Source: Pteria penguin
Lineage: Eukaryota; Mollusca; Bivalvia; Pterioida; Pteriidae
NCBI GenBank assembly: GCA_035048485.1
Contig: CM068588.1
Coordinates: 3,246,639-3,310,638, forward strand
DNA: 64,000 nt
Direction of reading: 5' to 3'
Shown here: piece after piece, positions 38,471-50,306 of the stretch
Layout of the letters: every line of letters begins with the position of its first letter
How positions within the stretch are numbered: position 1 is the stretch's first letter
Translations under genes and position numbers: made by a program
The notes under the pieces: generated by a model
Databases searched by the model: none
The model's input: only the letters and a program-made list of their open reading frames with translations
Told to the model about the DNA's origin: nothing

Positions 38471-38870
38471 ATCACGGCGGATGTGACCGCTCAACAGGGG
38501 TTGCTTACTCCTCCATGGCACCTGATCCCTCTGACTCACGGCGGGTATGACCAGTCAGAAGGGGATGCTTACTCCTCCATGGCACCTGATCCCTCTGACT
38601 CAAGGCGGGTATCGCCAGTCAGCAGGGAATGCTTACTCCTCAATGGCACCTGATCCCTCTGACTCACGGCGGGTATCACCAGTCAGCAGGGAATGCTTAC
38701 TCCTCCATGGCACCTGATCCCTCTGACTCACGGCGGATGTGACCGGTCAACAGGGGATGCTTACTCCTCCATGGCATATGAAACCGCCCCCCCCCCTCTG
38801 GTTCTTCCAGGGGTCTGTGATAACCTATATCTCTATTTTGCCTACATGTAGTATAATGGACGTTCCTTGT
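38471..38870. repeat. 64-bp tandem repeat (5 copies) within a dispersed bivalve repeat
   Basis: Five head-to-tail 64-bp units start at 38471 and repeat every 64 bases, each with GATGCTTACTCCTCCATGGC and CCTGATCCCTCTGACTCACG. After the fifth copy the sequence continues as TTCCAGGGGTCTGTGATAAC and CTCTATTTTGCC to about 38860. As I recall, this continuation is part of the same repeat in oyster genomes. A lone copy is at 28950-29015. Confidence 0.9.
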
Positions 38871-41800
38871 AGACTACCGCTCGGAACCCTGACGCTTTAC
38901 TTGCTATATTAGAAATTCCTAGCTGCACATGGAATATGGCAGCAGATTCAAATATCACACCAACTGGACCTTGGTGCTGCTACTGTACAATAACAAAACA
39001 CCGTAATAAGTACCCCAAACCGTAAGAACAAACTACACAGATTCTAAGGCGTTTTACATTGTGATACAAATATTCGTTCATAATGCAATAGTGGCAAAAA
39101 ACTATTCGAGTTGTTTTATACTTTTGGCAATTTTATGAACGTCACATTTAGAGCGTATGTTGTCATTGGTGCAAAAGTACCACAAAACACAAGTAGTGAG
39201 TTAGCATATTTTATTTCATCGTAGATTTGAAATGTCGACAGCCCAGCTGTTTTGTCATTTATCACTCGTGTCAACCAGATTTTAATCTTAAAAGACTAAT
39301 AAATGCAGATCAACTGCTTAGCTGTATATAAATATGAGTAACATTTACATGAAAATACACGGAGCGAGTGGAACTATGTACGAATACAGTTTATATATGA
39401 TATATCGCAGCAAGAAGAAGCAAATTAATGCAATTTAAATGATCACTCGTGTCGGGTCTAAACACATCCATTTTTCAATTTGAACCACCCGGTTCGTTAA
39501 ATAACTATTAAAAATACAATGTGGTTTATATATAACATGTACATGATCATTCAAAAGAAAAGAAAAGAAGCAATGATGAGCTTGTGATTTAGAATTAAAG
39601 ACTTGTATACCATATCTAAAGGAAGATGTGAAATTTTGAAAGTCTTGCATAAATCTTGTTCAATTTATCTATCATGTGTTAAGGGGGGTAATTAAAATGT
39701 GAAGAACTATATTTATAAATCAAACTACAAAATGGTAATGTTGATCACAAGTATATATAAAGAAGTAAAAAATAAAATGTAAAACAATGGTGATCTATAT
39801 CTTGGACGGAATCTGGGAAGCTCTGTGGTTAAATATAGAATTACCATTACGACATGACATCAAACACTGATGAAAATATCATGTTGTATCGTTATACATG
39901 TATTATGTCAGTAGATCAACACATCGATCCCGATAAAACCCGAGAACAGAATTAAAAAAAGAAAGAAAACGAATAGAACAAAAAAATAAGGAAAATGATT
40001 AGAGAAAAAAAAGCAAACATAAATTCAAAGAGAAAATAAGAAGAAAGGGGGAAAGACATAAAAAAAAAACATAATAATAAAAAAAATAATAAATAGATAA
40101 AGACTGTTGCTGAGTGTCTTCAGGTAAATGTAGATTGGTATCTATATGCCAATTTCTATTCTTCATTAAAAATAGGCAATACAAAGAGGATATACGCTTC
40201 ACTGACCTACTCATAGATTTCGGTTCAACAGAGTTCTTTTGGTACCGTGGTTTTCATATGGTTTAATGACGGACGGGGATCAAAACAACATGTATAATAA
40301 TATTTTCATGTTTTCTTGCTATTTTCTTTTCGTTTTGCCGCATATGAAGATGTTTGCGTTTACAACTAATCAGTGCGATCGATCACCAAGATGTTTATCA
40401 ATTGAAAGCAAAATATTAAACGTTTACGTTATAACGAGTAAACTAGCCCCCTTTGAGATATGGTACGTTCTGTATATCTGCATCTGTTCCCAGCATGCCA
40501 TTCGCAGATAAGCAACTAGAGATTTTCCGATATCAAATCATAACCTTAGATTATTCTTCATCTGATAAAACGTTTTTCTCTAGAAAAATGCATGGCAAAG
40601 AAGTTCCCGAGGATCTTAAGCTCCGATAAAAATCAAGTTCTATAGATAAGAAAAATTATTAAGTTTTGGGAAACCCATTAAAAGACATACGCTGCACGTA
40701 GAAGAGGCATACTGCCCGTGTTCCTTGTTTCAATGTCTGTCAACGTTGCTCAATAAACGAAACTTAATTCTTAATCGTGAAAGATATGGGGCATCAGGGA
40801 CGTATTACTATTTCTTTCCTTCTTAAAGTTTAGATATAGTGAAGAGATATCTAGTTAGTTTTCCAACAAATGTATTTCACAAATAATTGACTTTACACTG
40901 GAGATAATAAACTTTTGTCTTGAAATATATATTTCCCAACAAATTATCATTATCTTTATTCTGTAAAATGAAATAGAAATATATATAGTGTTAAAATTTC
41001 TTTGATAATCTATATCTAGAATGAATCATCAAATACAGGTAATAATAGTGTTTTGTCAATAACTGAAGCGGAATAATAGAACACCCAAAGTATGGCGAAA
41101 CGGGTATCTTAAATAATCTCGATGAAATTTCGTAAAGAAGAATCTTCAAATCCATTTGATCATGATGTCTTCACCATATCTCGTTTTTGATTTCGAAATT
41201 TTTAATTATGATAATGGGAGTGTCCATAAAAATGCAATATTTCATAATATCGGGTTCGACCTGTCATTATCGCGTTTACTCATCGCACTTTAATATAAAC
41301 TGACCACAGCCTGCAGTAGTACAATTTTATGGCTAGTGTAGAGGCTCTGACCACAGGCGAGTCATCAAACCATAAAGGTCGATTGTATGTTTCGGTCTGC
41401 TGAACTTGCGGCCCTGATGGCCATATTTGAAGTTTTTAAATGAAATTGATGATCCCTAATAATCATGTATTCACACCTCGATTCAGGGACGGGTAGACAG
41501 CGCGGCTACACGGATACTTTATGTTTTACTTTTTATTTCTACATCACAGAGCGGCAGTGGTTGTGTATTTTTATTTACCGTTTTATTTATTGTTATAATT
41601 ATAGGCAAATGTTTTTATATGGTCGGTTGCTTTGTAATTAGTTGGCGGTCAAAGGCGGAAGTCGAGCAAAGTAAGTAATAAAAGGCAGTGATGAAAGACG
41701 CGACAATGTTAAATGTTAATAAAAAGATTATGAACATTTACAAATATATTTTCATGATGCATTGCGAAGGTGTTATAAGTAGATATAATACAGTGCATTA

Positions 41801-42164
41801 AATTTGCCATCTTTATCTTTTAAACTTTTTGGTTAGAAACTGAAAAGAATCAATAATGAAAAAGATGACTTAATAACTAAATGCACATCTTTAACTCCCC
41901 CCCCCCCCAAAAAAAAAAGAAAAGAAAAGATGTATATACATACATAATAAAATTTAAAAATAACACATAGACCAAAAATATTTCTACATCAAACTAAATA
42001 AAAATACATGTATATGGTAGAAATAGTTATATGATTAACTGATACAAGATTCAACATAGTGGTAAATACAAATATGAAACTAAAACCAGTAGTTTTGGAA
42101 TGAGTAAAAATCTTTTAAAATGTTATTATTATTACAACGTTCTATTCGAACACTCTGTTGACAG
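38871..42164. other. No gene seen
   Basis: AT-rich non-coding DNA. A-rich low complexity lies at 39950-40095 and a C10/A9 homopolymer junction at about 41899-41919. The stretch 41285-41560 is slightly GC-richer without a usable frame. Confidence 0.45.
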
Positions 42165-42364
42165 TATCAGACTACACGGATGAGTACCAGCTTATCCAGA
42201 GTCGATATGACACCACCACAGTCAAGCTATTTCACAGGCATGCCATCTACCAATCGAACACGCCCCTGAGCCCCGGCCTTTCTACAGCTCACTCTAATCA
42301 CCTGCAAAACACAAAGGAAATGATATATACATACAGTTTATATACTTCTCAAATACAAAATTAA
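42165..42364 (+). CDS. Probable 3'-terminal coding exon, unknown family
   Basis: After an acceptor (ACACTCTGTTGACAG ending at 42164) the frame with codons starting at 42167 is open for 65 codons to TAA at 42362-42364. It begins SDYTDEYQLIQSRYDTTTVK and continues with FHRHAIYQSNTPLSPGLS. The first 45 codons are GC-rich and protein-like; the last 17 or so are AT-rich. That change could mean the true exon ends earlier, but no GT donor is apparent near 42310. The YxxL/I and PLSP content suggests a cytoplasmic tail. The opposite strand also has an acceptor-like site (TGTGTTTTGCAG) with a 24-codon frame, which I consider less likely. Confidence 0.5.
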
Positions 42365-42433
42365 AATAGATAACGGTACGATCTTTCAGTATAGAAATAT
42401 CTTTTCAGTAATGCATATTATAAAACATAATAA

Positions 42434-42700
42434 CTGGGGCTTGTGTGGTTCAGGGATGGTGGTCCTGTGACCGATCGAACACTTCCAGAACATCGTTGGT
42501 TTCTTGACATAAGGATGAGATACTAGGGTAAGACAGTAAAATCGTGTCTAGATGATCGTTGGTGTGTTAAAATATTTCTTGTAGCTTCGAGTGGGTCTGT
42601 TACAAAAGTCAAATCTACTAAAATACGCACCCGCCATGTATCACCACTGTATAGTTACAATAATTATGATATGACAGTGAACAATAATCAATCACATTAG
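42434..42700 (+). mobile_element. Degenerate tRNA-derived SINE, family A
   Basis: Recognisable family A landmarks in order: GATGAGATACTAGGGTAAGACAG, GCTTCGAGTGGGTCTGTTAC and a terminal TGACAGTGAACAATAATCAATC. The head and B-box are eroded. It is one of the older copies. Confidence 0.6.
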
Positions 42701-43142
42701 TCAAGGTGTGATTGAACGTTTCCATCATATATACCTCTCTGTAGTCAAGGTACATAAAAAGTAATCATCATACAGACCTCTCCATAGTCAAAGGAACATG
42801 AAAAAAATATCATCATATATATCTGCCTATAGTCAAGGTACACATAAAACATTATCATCATATTTGAATAATAATACATAAGGCGCATGTTAAATAATCA
42901 CGTTTTTCAGTTACATGGATACACGAGAAAGATCATGTATACATAATACAGATACGCTCTTAATATATCCATGTGATTAAAAAGAGCATGAACAGAGAGA
43001 GAAAGGTGAAAGGCACATTGCGGTAATCGGACAATCTGGACATGTACAACCCGGAAAATGAGAGATGCTGTTACATTTAACTGGAGATTAAAATTTAAAA
43101 TTATTAGCCTATTCCTTTCATTTCTCTTATTAATTCAGTCAA

Positions 43143-43188
<46 letters not shown>

Positions 43189-43654
43189 GCTGATCAAAAT
43201 ATAAGCACGTTACTATAGGAATATTAAAATCTACAAAGAAAGCAATGATTCCTTCCATTTAACAGACCAATAGGGGACGTACATGTAGTTGTTTTCTTGT
43301 ATATCACTCAAACGAAAATACGAGCCATTATGTACTTAAATATTGAGAAGAAAGAAAACGATTGCTGTCTCAACGCTTCGTAGTATTCTGTCTTCCCCAT
43401 GTCTGATAACGTAAGATAAGACGAAGGAAGTTCTAATCATATTTAAACATTGAACTATATTGTATTTCATTTCCGGTATTACACTCATCGTTAGCTCATA
43501 TCCTCTATTACTGTCATTGAGTAGTGTGTTTATTTGAACTTTGTTTTGGTTTGAAAAGATTTAGATACTTGAATTTTCTGTACAGTGATAGGAATTCCTA
43601 AACACAAACTAACACTGTACTGTAATACACTACTCTTCAGTCAATTTATTTGTT
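42701..43654. other. No gene seen; (GA)n at 43145-43185
   Basis: Short related phrases (CATCATATATACCTCTCTGTAGTCAAGGTACATA type) recur three times at about 42722-42870, a degenerate tandem of roughly 55-60 bp. A pure (GA)n tract follows at 43145-43185. No exon was found. Confidence 0.5.
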
Positions 43655-43857
43655 TGTTTTTGTTTATTATTTTTCGCCACACCAAGATTCTTTTTTTCCC
43701 TAATATGTTGGCGGCAAATGCCTGGTGTATGACGTCATCATTTGTGCAGACATGCTTGCAATCGACTCACCTGAAATAGTGAGGGATTTTAATGTACCGA
43801 AACATACCGTGATATAGGACCTCAGTTTTCACTCGGTCTCTTCCAAAGGATATACAG
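43655..43857 (-). mobile_element. Degenerate tRNA-derived SINE, family A, 5'-truncated
   Basis: Read on the minus strand: GAGACCGAGTGAAAACTGAGG, CCCTCACTATTTCAGGTGAG and a tail ending in AAACAAACAAA in place of (AATC)n. The tRNA-like head is absent. Confidence 0.6.
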
Positions 43858-43883
43858 GGAAGCAAAGAATGATTGATCAACAA

Positions 43884-44277
43884 TGGACTAGAAATCTTAT
43901 ACTACTGACAATCTGGTCTGCAGACTAGAAATCTTATACTATTGACAATCTGGTCTACAGACTAGAAATCCTATACTACTGACAATCTGGTCTGCAGACT
44001 AGAAATCTTATACTACTGACAATCTGGTCTACAGACTAGAAACCTTATACTTCTGACAATCTGGTCTGCAAACTAGAAGTCTTATACTACTGACAATCTG
44101 GTCTACAGACTAAAAATCTGATACTACTGACAATCTGGTCTGCAAACTAGAAGTCTTATACTACTGACAATCTGGTCTACAGACTAGAAATCTTATACTA
44201 CTGACAATCTGGTCTGCAAAGTAGAAGTCTTATACTACTGACAATCTGGTCTACAGACTAGAAATCTTATACTACTG
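43884..44277. repeat. 37-bp satellite with strict 74-bp alternation
   Basis: About 10.6 units of 37 bp containing GACTAGAAATCTTATACTAC and TGACAATCTGGTCTACA. The unit junction alternates without exception between GGTCTGCA and GGTCTACA across ten junctions, so the effective unit is a 74-bp dimer. In the later dimers the GTCTGCA unit also carries AAGTC instead of AAATC. Confidence 0.95.
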
Positions 44278-44286
44278 GGCCAACTT

Positions 44287-44506
<220 letters not shown>

Positions 44507-44832
44507 AAGAACTGATCTTTAAATACTTTGGATTTCTATGATTTCCACCCTGAGCGTCATTCACAAGATTTTTGTCGAACTTGTCGAAATGCCCGTCTAG
44601 TGCACAAAATTACATGGTACATAAAATCAAATTCCTTAAGTAATTTGGCAAAGGCCAATTCGGCAGTTATATTCGACCAAAAAAAAAATGACAAATTTTA
44701 TGAAACTTTCTGATTACACATATTACAAAATGGCAAATTTGCACACGTCATCTGCAAAATACAATATCCAATGTCCAAATGGAAAGATAGATAGGCAGTG
44801 ATTCCACTATCATACCAAATTTAATCAAAAGC

Positions 44833-44946
44833 ATGTCTTTGATATTCAATAACGAGGAGACCACAATCTATCCGATCATCTTCCCCTCACCGTATCTCGC
44901 AGAAAATAAACAGGCTTCTGACAAAAAACCACCGACTCGTCCATGA
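44833..44946 (+). CDS. Possible small ORF, 37 codons
   Basis: ATG TCT TTG... gives MSLIFNNEETTIYPIIFPSP and ends KKPPTRP at TGA 44944-44946. The segment is GC-richer than its flanks and reads like protein, but it is very short and has no splice or promoter evidence. An exon in a larger gene or chance are alternatives. Confidence 0.2.
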   Translation: MSLIFNNEETTIYPIIFPSPYLAENKQASDKKPPTRP

Positions 44947-46713
44947 AATATGAACAGAATATAAATGGCACTGACGAGATAGCATCTTCGTATCAAACCG
45001 GAAAAGCCAAAACATATCAAGGACTTGCTGGATCACGGTTTATAGATTTTTGTTTTCATTATTTTCTTCTTTATTTTGTTCTCTGGTAGATAAGCCACCC
45101 TTTTGTTTTGAGTATGCAGAGATGAAAAAGGAAAAATTAAATTTTGGAGGGTTTTTTTAGGTATAAAAAAGGTGAATTATGTCGATATCGGACAACAAAA
45201 CAGACCTGGGCGTTTTCAAAGTATTAGAGCATATCTGTATGGGTATACATTTAAGTTCGATTATTTAAATACACATATCAACCCTTTGAATGTACAACAG
45301 ATTTACGCTCTTATTGAAATTTTCTTTTTAATTTAAAGCTATATTTTGAAGAAAACTTCGGTTTATGATGGGAAAAAATATGCAGAAACAAGCGGACAAA
45401 TTTTCAAATCTAACAACAATAAAAATAAATGAAATCAACGCACATAAGTTTACTTATACTAAACTTCCAAAAACCTTTTTATTAACGAGATTTATTCGCA
45501 ACCCCCCCCCCCCCCCTCTTCCCTCTAGGTCGAAGTATGCCTCTCTCGCGAATTTCGTTGATAAATCTTATTTGTAATGCTCTGTAAGATGTAGAAATAC
45601 ATATAGATACCTGAAGGTCATACGGTCTACCGGCCAGTAATTAGTTTGTCATTATCAACATCTATATTGCAGCAAACATGTTGATCGAGTTGCATATTAT
45701 TTTTGTCTTTAAAAAAAATCAAGATCTTATCCAATAAATATCACCTACAATTTAAAACTTCAAATAAAAACGCCCTGCCAAAACGTGTATCGGTAGTAGA
45801 TACCGGATTCTTTTTTACTCGCAAACGAGGCGCTATCTTCAAAGTCGTTTTAATACCACTGCCGACCTTCAGTGTACCTTTTAACTGCACACATTGTTTA
45901 CTGCAATACTTTAATATTGCCAAAGTACTAAACTAATAAAGATGTAGCACAATCATGCCGATATCTTTGTTTAAAGCATTTCCTTTCTAACCAAAACAAT
46001 GAAGACCTATCAAAAGATCTAATTCTTGTTTAATATTTGTTAAACGTGTCATTTGAAACCGACGGCCTTAATACTCGCTTTATTAAAATCTACCCGATAT
46101 GTTTTCCTCTTTGAAATAAGAATTTCGGAAAGTTTTGAAATAGTAATCGATCCCATCACCATGGTCTTTTTTAAGACGAAATACGAATTACATAATGAAG
46201 TACTGTCAATCGGCGCAGCATATCTACAGATTCCTATCTGTGCGTTCTGATGCAACAAGTGTTTATATTTACTATACTTATTTCGGTTAACACCTAGTCC
46301 CTACAGTTCTGGTTACACTGAGTGTTTATACGCGTATGCGCAACAATTGTGAAGAAAATAAATGCACAAATCAGACCACCCAGTTTCTATACGTCAAATA
46401 AGTCAAATCCGACCGGGGCTGTGTAGGGTTTGGCCTGGCCTTAAATGACCCTGAATCATGATAGGAAATTTTCACGACAATTTCACTGAGAGAAAAATTA
46501 TGACATTGAGGTTTAATGCTAAAAGTCCGTAGTGCTAACAAATTAGTGCTTCCTGTCAATAGCTTTAAACTTCTGAGGACTTTCGGTAAGATACCATAAT
46601 GTTGGACTGATTTTCATCGAATTAAAATGATAGGACGTATTTGTGAAAGGTATTTGTAATAGTATTTCAATCATTTCATTTCGATAAATTTGTCGTTTCC
46701 TTTTTGATTTCAG
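44947..46713. other. No confident gene
   Basis: A poly-C run lies at 45503-45517. The intervals 45770-45900 and 46050-46255 are open on both strands with moderate GC, for example FKTKYELHNEVLSIGAAY on plus. Nothing is decisive. The end is the intron acceptor TTCCTTTTTGATTTCAG at 46713. Confidence 0.35.
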
Positions 46714-46803
46714 ATTTACGAGGACTTGGATCGGACATTGCCCAGGAAAATAAAGAAACAAGAGGATGCACTAAAGACGTGCGAAACAAATTCAGATCAA
46801 TAA
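46714..46803 (+). CDS. Probable terminal coding exon, 29 codons, unknown family
   Basis: A strong acceptor (TTGTCGTTTCCTTTTTGATTTCAG region, ending at 46713) precedes an open frame reading IYEDLDRTLPRKIKKQEDAL and then KTCETNSDQ before TAA at 46801-46803. Composition is charged and lysine-rich, probably helical. The stop overlaps an AATAAA hexamer (46799-46804), which could also serve as a poly(A) signal with a very short 3' UTR. No upstream exon in this frame was identified. A family A SINE begins 75 bases downstream. Confidence 0.5.
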   Translation: MYEDLDRTLPRKIKKQEDALKTCETNSDQ

Positions 46804-46877
46804 AACACTGCTTTATGAAAACTTTCATCTATCTTCATAGTTTATTGTACTTAAATCCCGGCTTCTTTAATAGGGAC

Positions 46878-47186
46878 GTCGGCGTTATTCAATATGTTAG
46901 GGGTTTAGCTCGTGATCGAGAGATTTAGGGTTCGAATCCAGTGAGTTGTCTGTCGGAGTCCTGAGTTTCGGATGAGACAGTAAAAACCGAGGTCCCGTGT
47001 CACGGTAGGAGTGGTGCGGTAAGAATCCCTCACTGCTTTGAGTGGGCCCGTTGCAAAGGTATAAATTTCTGTGCAATGCATCAGGTGGATGTCGTCACAT
47101 ATACTTGAAATAATCGTAAAGTGACGTAAACAAAAACTATTCATAAAATCAATCAATCAATCAATCAATCAACCAATCAATCAATC
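46878..47186 (+). mobile_element. tRNA-derived SINE, family A
   Basis: Head GTCGGCGTTATTCAATATG (A-box eroded), B-box GGGTTCGAATCC, body GATGAGACAGTAAAAACCGA, GGTCCCGTGTCACGGTAGGA, CCCTCACTGCTTTGAGTGGG, tail AAAGTGACGTAAACAAAAAC. It ends in a long (AATC)n run (47147-47186). Confidence 0.88.
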
Positions 47187-47345
47187 ATATCTGCCCACCA
47201 GTTAAGACACTACAAACTAAAGCCCCGTGTGATGGAATACGCTCACACATATATGACCCCACTATCTTCGGGTAAGTCCAGTACAAAGGTAAAATACACG
47301 AGGCCATGGTACCAGATGAATGCCACCACTATATACATGTAGGTG
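47187..47345 (+). mobile_element. Degenerate SINE-like fragment downstream of the family A copy
   Basis: GCCCCGTGTGATGGAATACG, CACTATCTTCGGGTAAGTCC and GTACAAAGGTAAAA follow the order of the family A middle section. It may be an older copy into whose edge the 46878 element inserted. Confidence 0.4.
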
Positions 47346-47741
47346 TGTAGTAAACCAAGAAACGAACAACTGACGCCTTAATCTCAATGAGTGACTCGGA
47401 CAAAAATTATTCAGATACGAGACTTACAAGTGAATATAAGTACCTTGTGGTTAAACTCCACGATTTGATACTGTTTTGTGAAATATCAATTTCGCAATAA
47501 AATAATGGGAACAATAGTATTCGCTGATATTCTAGTCAGAAATCTTTATAAAAATACTTCACGACGGCGATTTTTCCACCAAAAATATGCGACGATTCAA
47601 AACATCCATGAAGAGAACGTAATGCTACATCAAAGCCCGTGTAACAATAATAATTTTGTTAAGACAAAAATGTATGATTAAAACAAGAAAAATTGTCGTC
47701 TACTAGATTTATGGAATGCACATGTAATTGAATATGAGCGA

Positions 47742-47875
47742 TCACAGCTCGTTAAGTTGACACATCCCAAAACCTTGTCGGTCACGATTCGCCAGACGAG
47801 CAAGCTTCAATGACCCTTGTCCAAGAAGACAAAACCACGTCGTTGCCTCTCCGTCATTCGATGCGTCCCTGTAGC
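47742..47875 (-). CDS. Possible terminal exon on the minus strand
   Basis: An acceptor (TTACTTCTGATTTACAG) ends at 47876. The following segment is GC-rich. If one base joins a split codon it reads YRDASNDGEATTWFCLLGQG and onward for about 44 codons to TGA at 47742-47744. In the zero-phase frame it reads ATGTHRMTERQRRGFVFLDK and stops after 22 codons. Which frame is used, if any, is unknown. The zero-phase frame would be compatible with the minus-strand exon at 51817. Confidence 0.25.
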
Positions 47876-48158
47876 CTGTAAATCAGAAGTAACGCTCTCC
47901 TATGTTCCCATGCTAGAACCCATCTCGTGATTCAATTTCAAACTTTTTCAAAATAATCATAAGGTGATTTTATGGTGAGTAGGAAAAAACAAAGGTGGCT
48001 TTGAGAGTGAGGAAGCCAGATTAGCATCCCGTGAAACCAGCGATTATTTAAATGGCGCTTGTTGTCGTGAAGACTTCAAGGGAATGATACTAAAGTACAA
48101 AAATGGGAGGTTTGGCTGTCATAATAACAACAAACTCTCTGCTTCAGAGAACAGTGTC

Positions 48159-48160
<2 letters not shown>

Positions 48161-48204
<44 letters not shown>
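48161..48204. repeat. (CT)n microsatellite
   Basis: A pure CT run ending in CTTTCAG, which by chance makes an excellent plus-strand acceptor sequence. Confidence 0.95.
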
Positions 48205-48207
<3 letters not shown>

Positions 48208-48959
48208 AGTTTAAATTGTCTCACTCTCTTATTTAAAAAGCTCTTCAAAACGAGGGATCCAGGATTTAAATAATTTTTGTTGTTAGTAAAAATAGTTTTT
48301 AATATCTCTCTCTACGACACTGAACCACCACCTTCTAATACCAGATTCGTACCAGGAACTATAAATAAATCTAAAATATTCCCTGACCTAATTACTTAAT
48401 CTATACAACTGTACCACAATCGGACGATGAATTTCTGAAGTCGACTCTAAGAGAGAATCGACTAAGTGCAAAATAATCTCGGTTCATTACGGATGTACTA
48501 GGAAGTTTTCCCTGTGTTGCACTTTTATGTACCGTTTATAAGCAATCCGGCTAGATTTGGAGATTTGAATCTGCGACCAATAATGCAATGTTTAAATTCA
48601 GGAAGAGTTGTCTAATATGACCGTTATGTCATGATGTGATATTATTTTCCAACCGAACGTCAAAGTAAGATCATAATAACTGAACAATTATTATATTGTT
48701 ATATAATAAATAATATGTTATATGTATTTATGCTATAAAACCGATAAAATCGATAGTACTCCGAGGCAATCACGTGTACCTTCGGCACAAGAAAACAGAT
48801 ATTATAGGAATTTTCTCAATTAAGAAAATTTCTTTTCAGAGACATTTTAAAATCAAACCAAAAACAAAACCACGACTATTTTGAAAACTCTTATTAATCT
48901 AGATTGTTTTTTTTTTAATTCTGTGTAGCCTATTTAAATTTCTTTTAATAAAAGACGGT

Positions 48960-49800
48960 ACTTCCCTGGACATACTTTGCCACACTGCGGGCCCACTCTT
49001 AACTGATTCCAACCAAATAGCTACAACACGTGTAGGGGGTCATTATAACTCCATTCATGCCAAGTTTCATGACATTCCTTCCATTAGCTCCGAAGCAAGA
49101 AAGTTTGATAGAACTTGATAAAACATTCAGTAGTGCACACCAATTCATTTTAAACCTATAATTCATTCAGAAGTGCAACTTTCATCATTTTTTTTTAATT
49201 TAAAAAAGAACATTTTTGCATTCCATTTATGCACAAGAAGTTTAACTTCCTTAAACATTTCAGAATACACGTACTGCATTATATCGCAGAAATGACCTGA
49301 AAATGTGCAAAAATAGCCAAACCGACACCAAAAGTACCGAAAACAACAAAACTTCTATGACTTCATTCTAAATAACACTGTTGCACGTGGATTGTCGATC
49401 TAAATATATGAGATGTTTGTCAAAGGAGGGTACACTTCGGGATCTGTATCTCACTGTCCTATATCCACTTTTTGAAGGACTTCGCCAGAAAATGACACTA
49501 GGAAAGGTTCTCAAGTACTTTAAACTCCTACCATTTTTCATTTGAATATCATCACTAGTTCTGTACAAGTAAGAAATGTTAAAAGTGAACATACGGACGG
49601 ACGACGAACGCATCGCATTCGGCTCAATTGAGCAATAACCACAAAATTCGTTTTGAGAAGCCTGTATCAATAGAAATATCCAAGTCGATTTGCGAGTACG
49701 GATGACTTTTGGTCTCATATGAATTACAGGGGATGTTGCAATCGAACAATCATATTTAGTGACACAAAATTGCAAAGTTTTACGGAAGTACAAAAAAACG
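48960..49800. repeat. Dispersed bivalve-type repeat
   Basis: Phrases such as CCAAGTTTCATGACATTCCT, AGCTCCGAAGCAAGAAAG, ACATACGGACGGACGACGAA and GCTCAATTGAGCAATAACC are, as I recall, typical of a high-copy dispersed repeat in bivalves. The 141-codon minus-strand frame at 49368-49793 lies inside it and is not treated as a gene. Confidence 0.45.
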
Positions 49801-50090
49801 GCCGAACCTTTAAACTGTTGATGTTAAATAAAGCTTAAAATATTATGAAAGAAATTACCAAGTCTGACATGTATTCTCTCATATAGGTCAGACAGTATAA
49901 AACAATCGATATTGAAAATCCCAAAACAATGAAATTAAAAGTGTAAAAGGTACATTTCCATGCAGGTTATTGTATGTATTACAAAGCAATTTCTATTAAT
50001 AGATGGAAAGATACGAGAGATACGGGTTCACGTAACAGTAATTTGTTCTCCTTTTCTGCTTAAATTTCACTGTGAAAAAAATGGGACTAA

Positions 50091-50306
50091 ATGAGTCACA
50101 AAGTGTACAGAGAAAGTATATGGAATATGTTTGAGGAAATTCGGAAGACAAATAGGGTTATGTGCTGTACTAGAGTAACTGACCACTACAAGCGGGGAAC
50201 TAGAAATCCCAAGGGATTGGGGAATGTGCTGGAGTGCTCCCTGTCTCCATCTTCTATTTCGCACGGAAGGTTCTACGAACAATATTTTTCGGGGTATAAA
50301 AATTAA
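50091..50306 (+). CDS. Possible small protein, 71 codons, unassigned
   Basis: The ATG frame starts MSHKVYRESIWNMFEEIRKT and contains TDHYKRGTRNPKGLGNVLEC, ending SGYKN at TAA. It is basic, with three cysteines. GC in the middle is above the flanks. No splice signals or promoter are evident, and the opposite strand is also open. It may be a decayed coding fragment. Confidence 0.25.
   Translation: MSHKVYRESIWNMFEEIRKTNRVMCCTRVTDHYKRGTRNPKGLGNVLECSLSPSSISHGRFYEQYFSGYKN

Noticed and set aside
43884..44277. CRISPR-like 37-bp direct repeats
   Set aside because: Units are contiguous with no spacers; it is a satellite.
46904..47156. Minus-strand 83-codon ORF and similar ORFs over other SINEs
   Set aside because: Shadow frames across tRNA-derived SINEs.
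49368..49793. 141-codon minus-strand ORF
   Set aside because: Lies inside a dispersed repeat (GGACGGACGACGAA type) and has no protein-like features.
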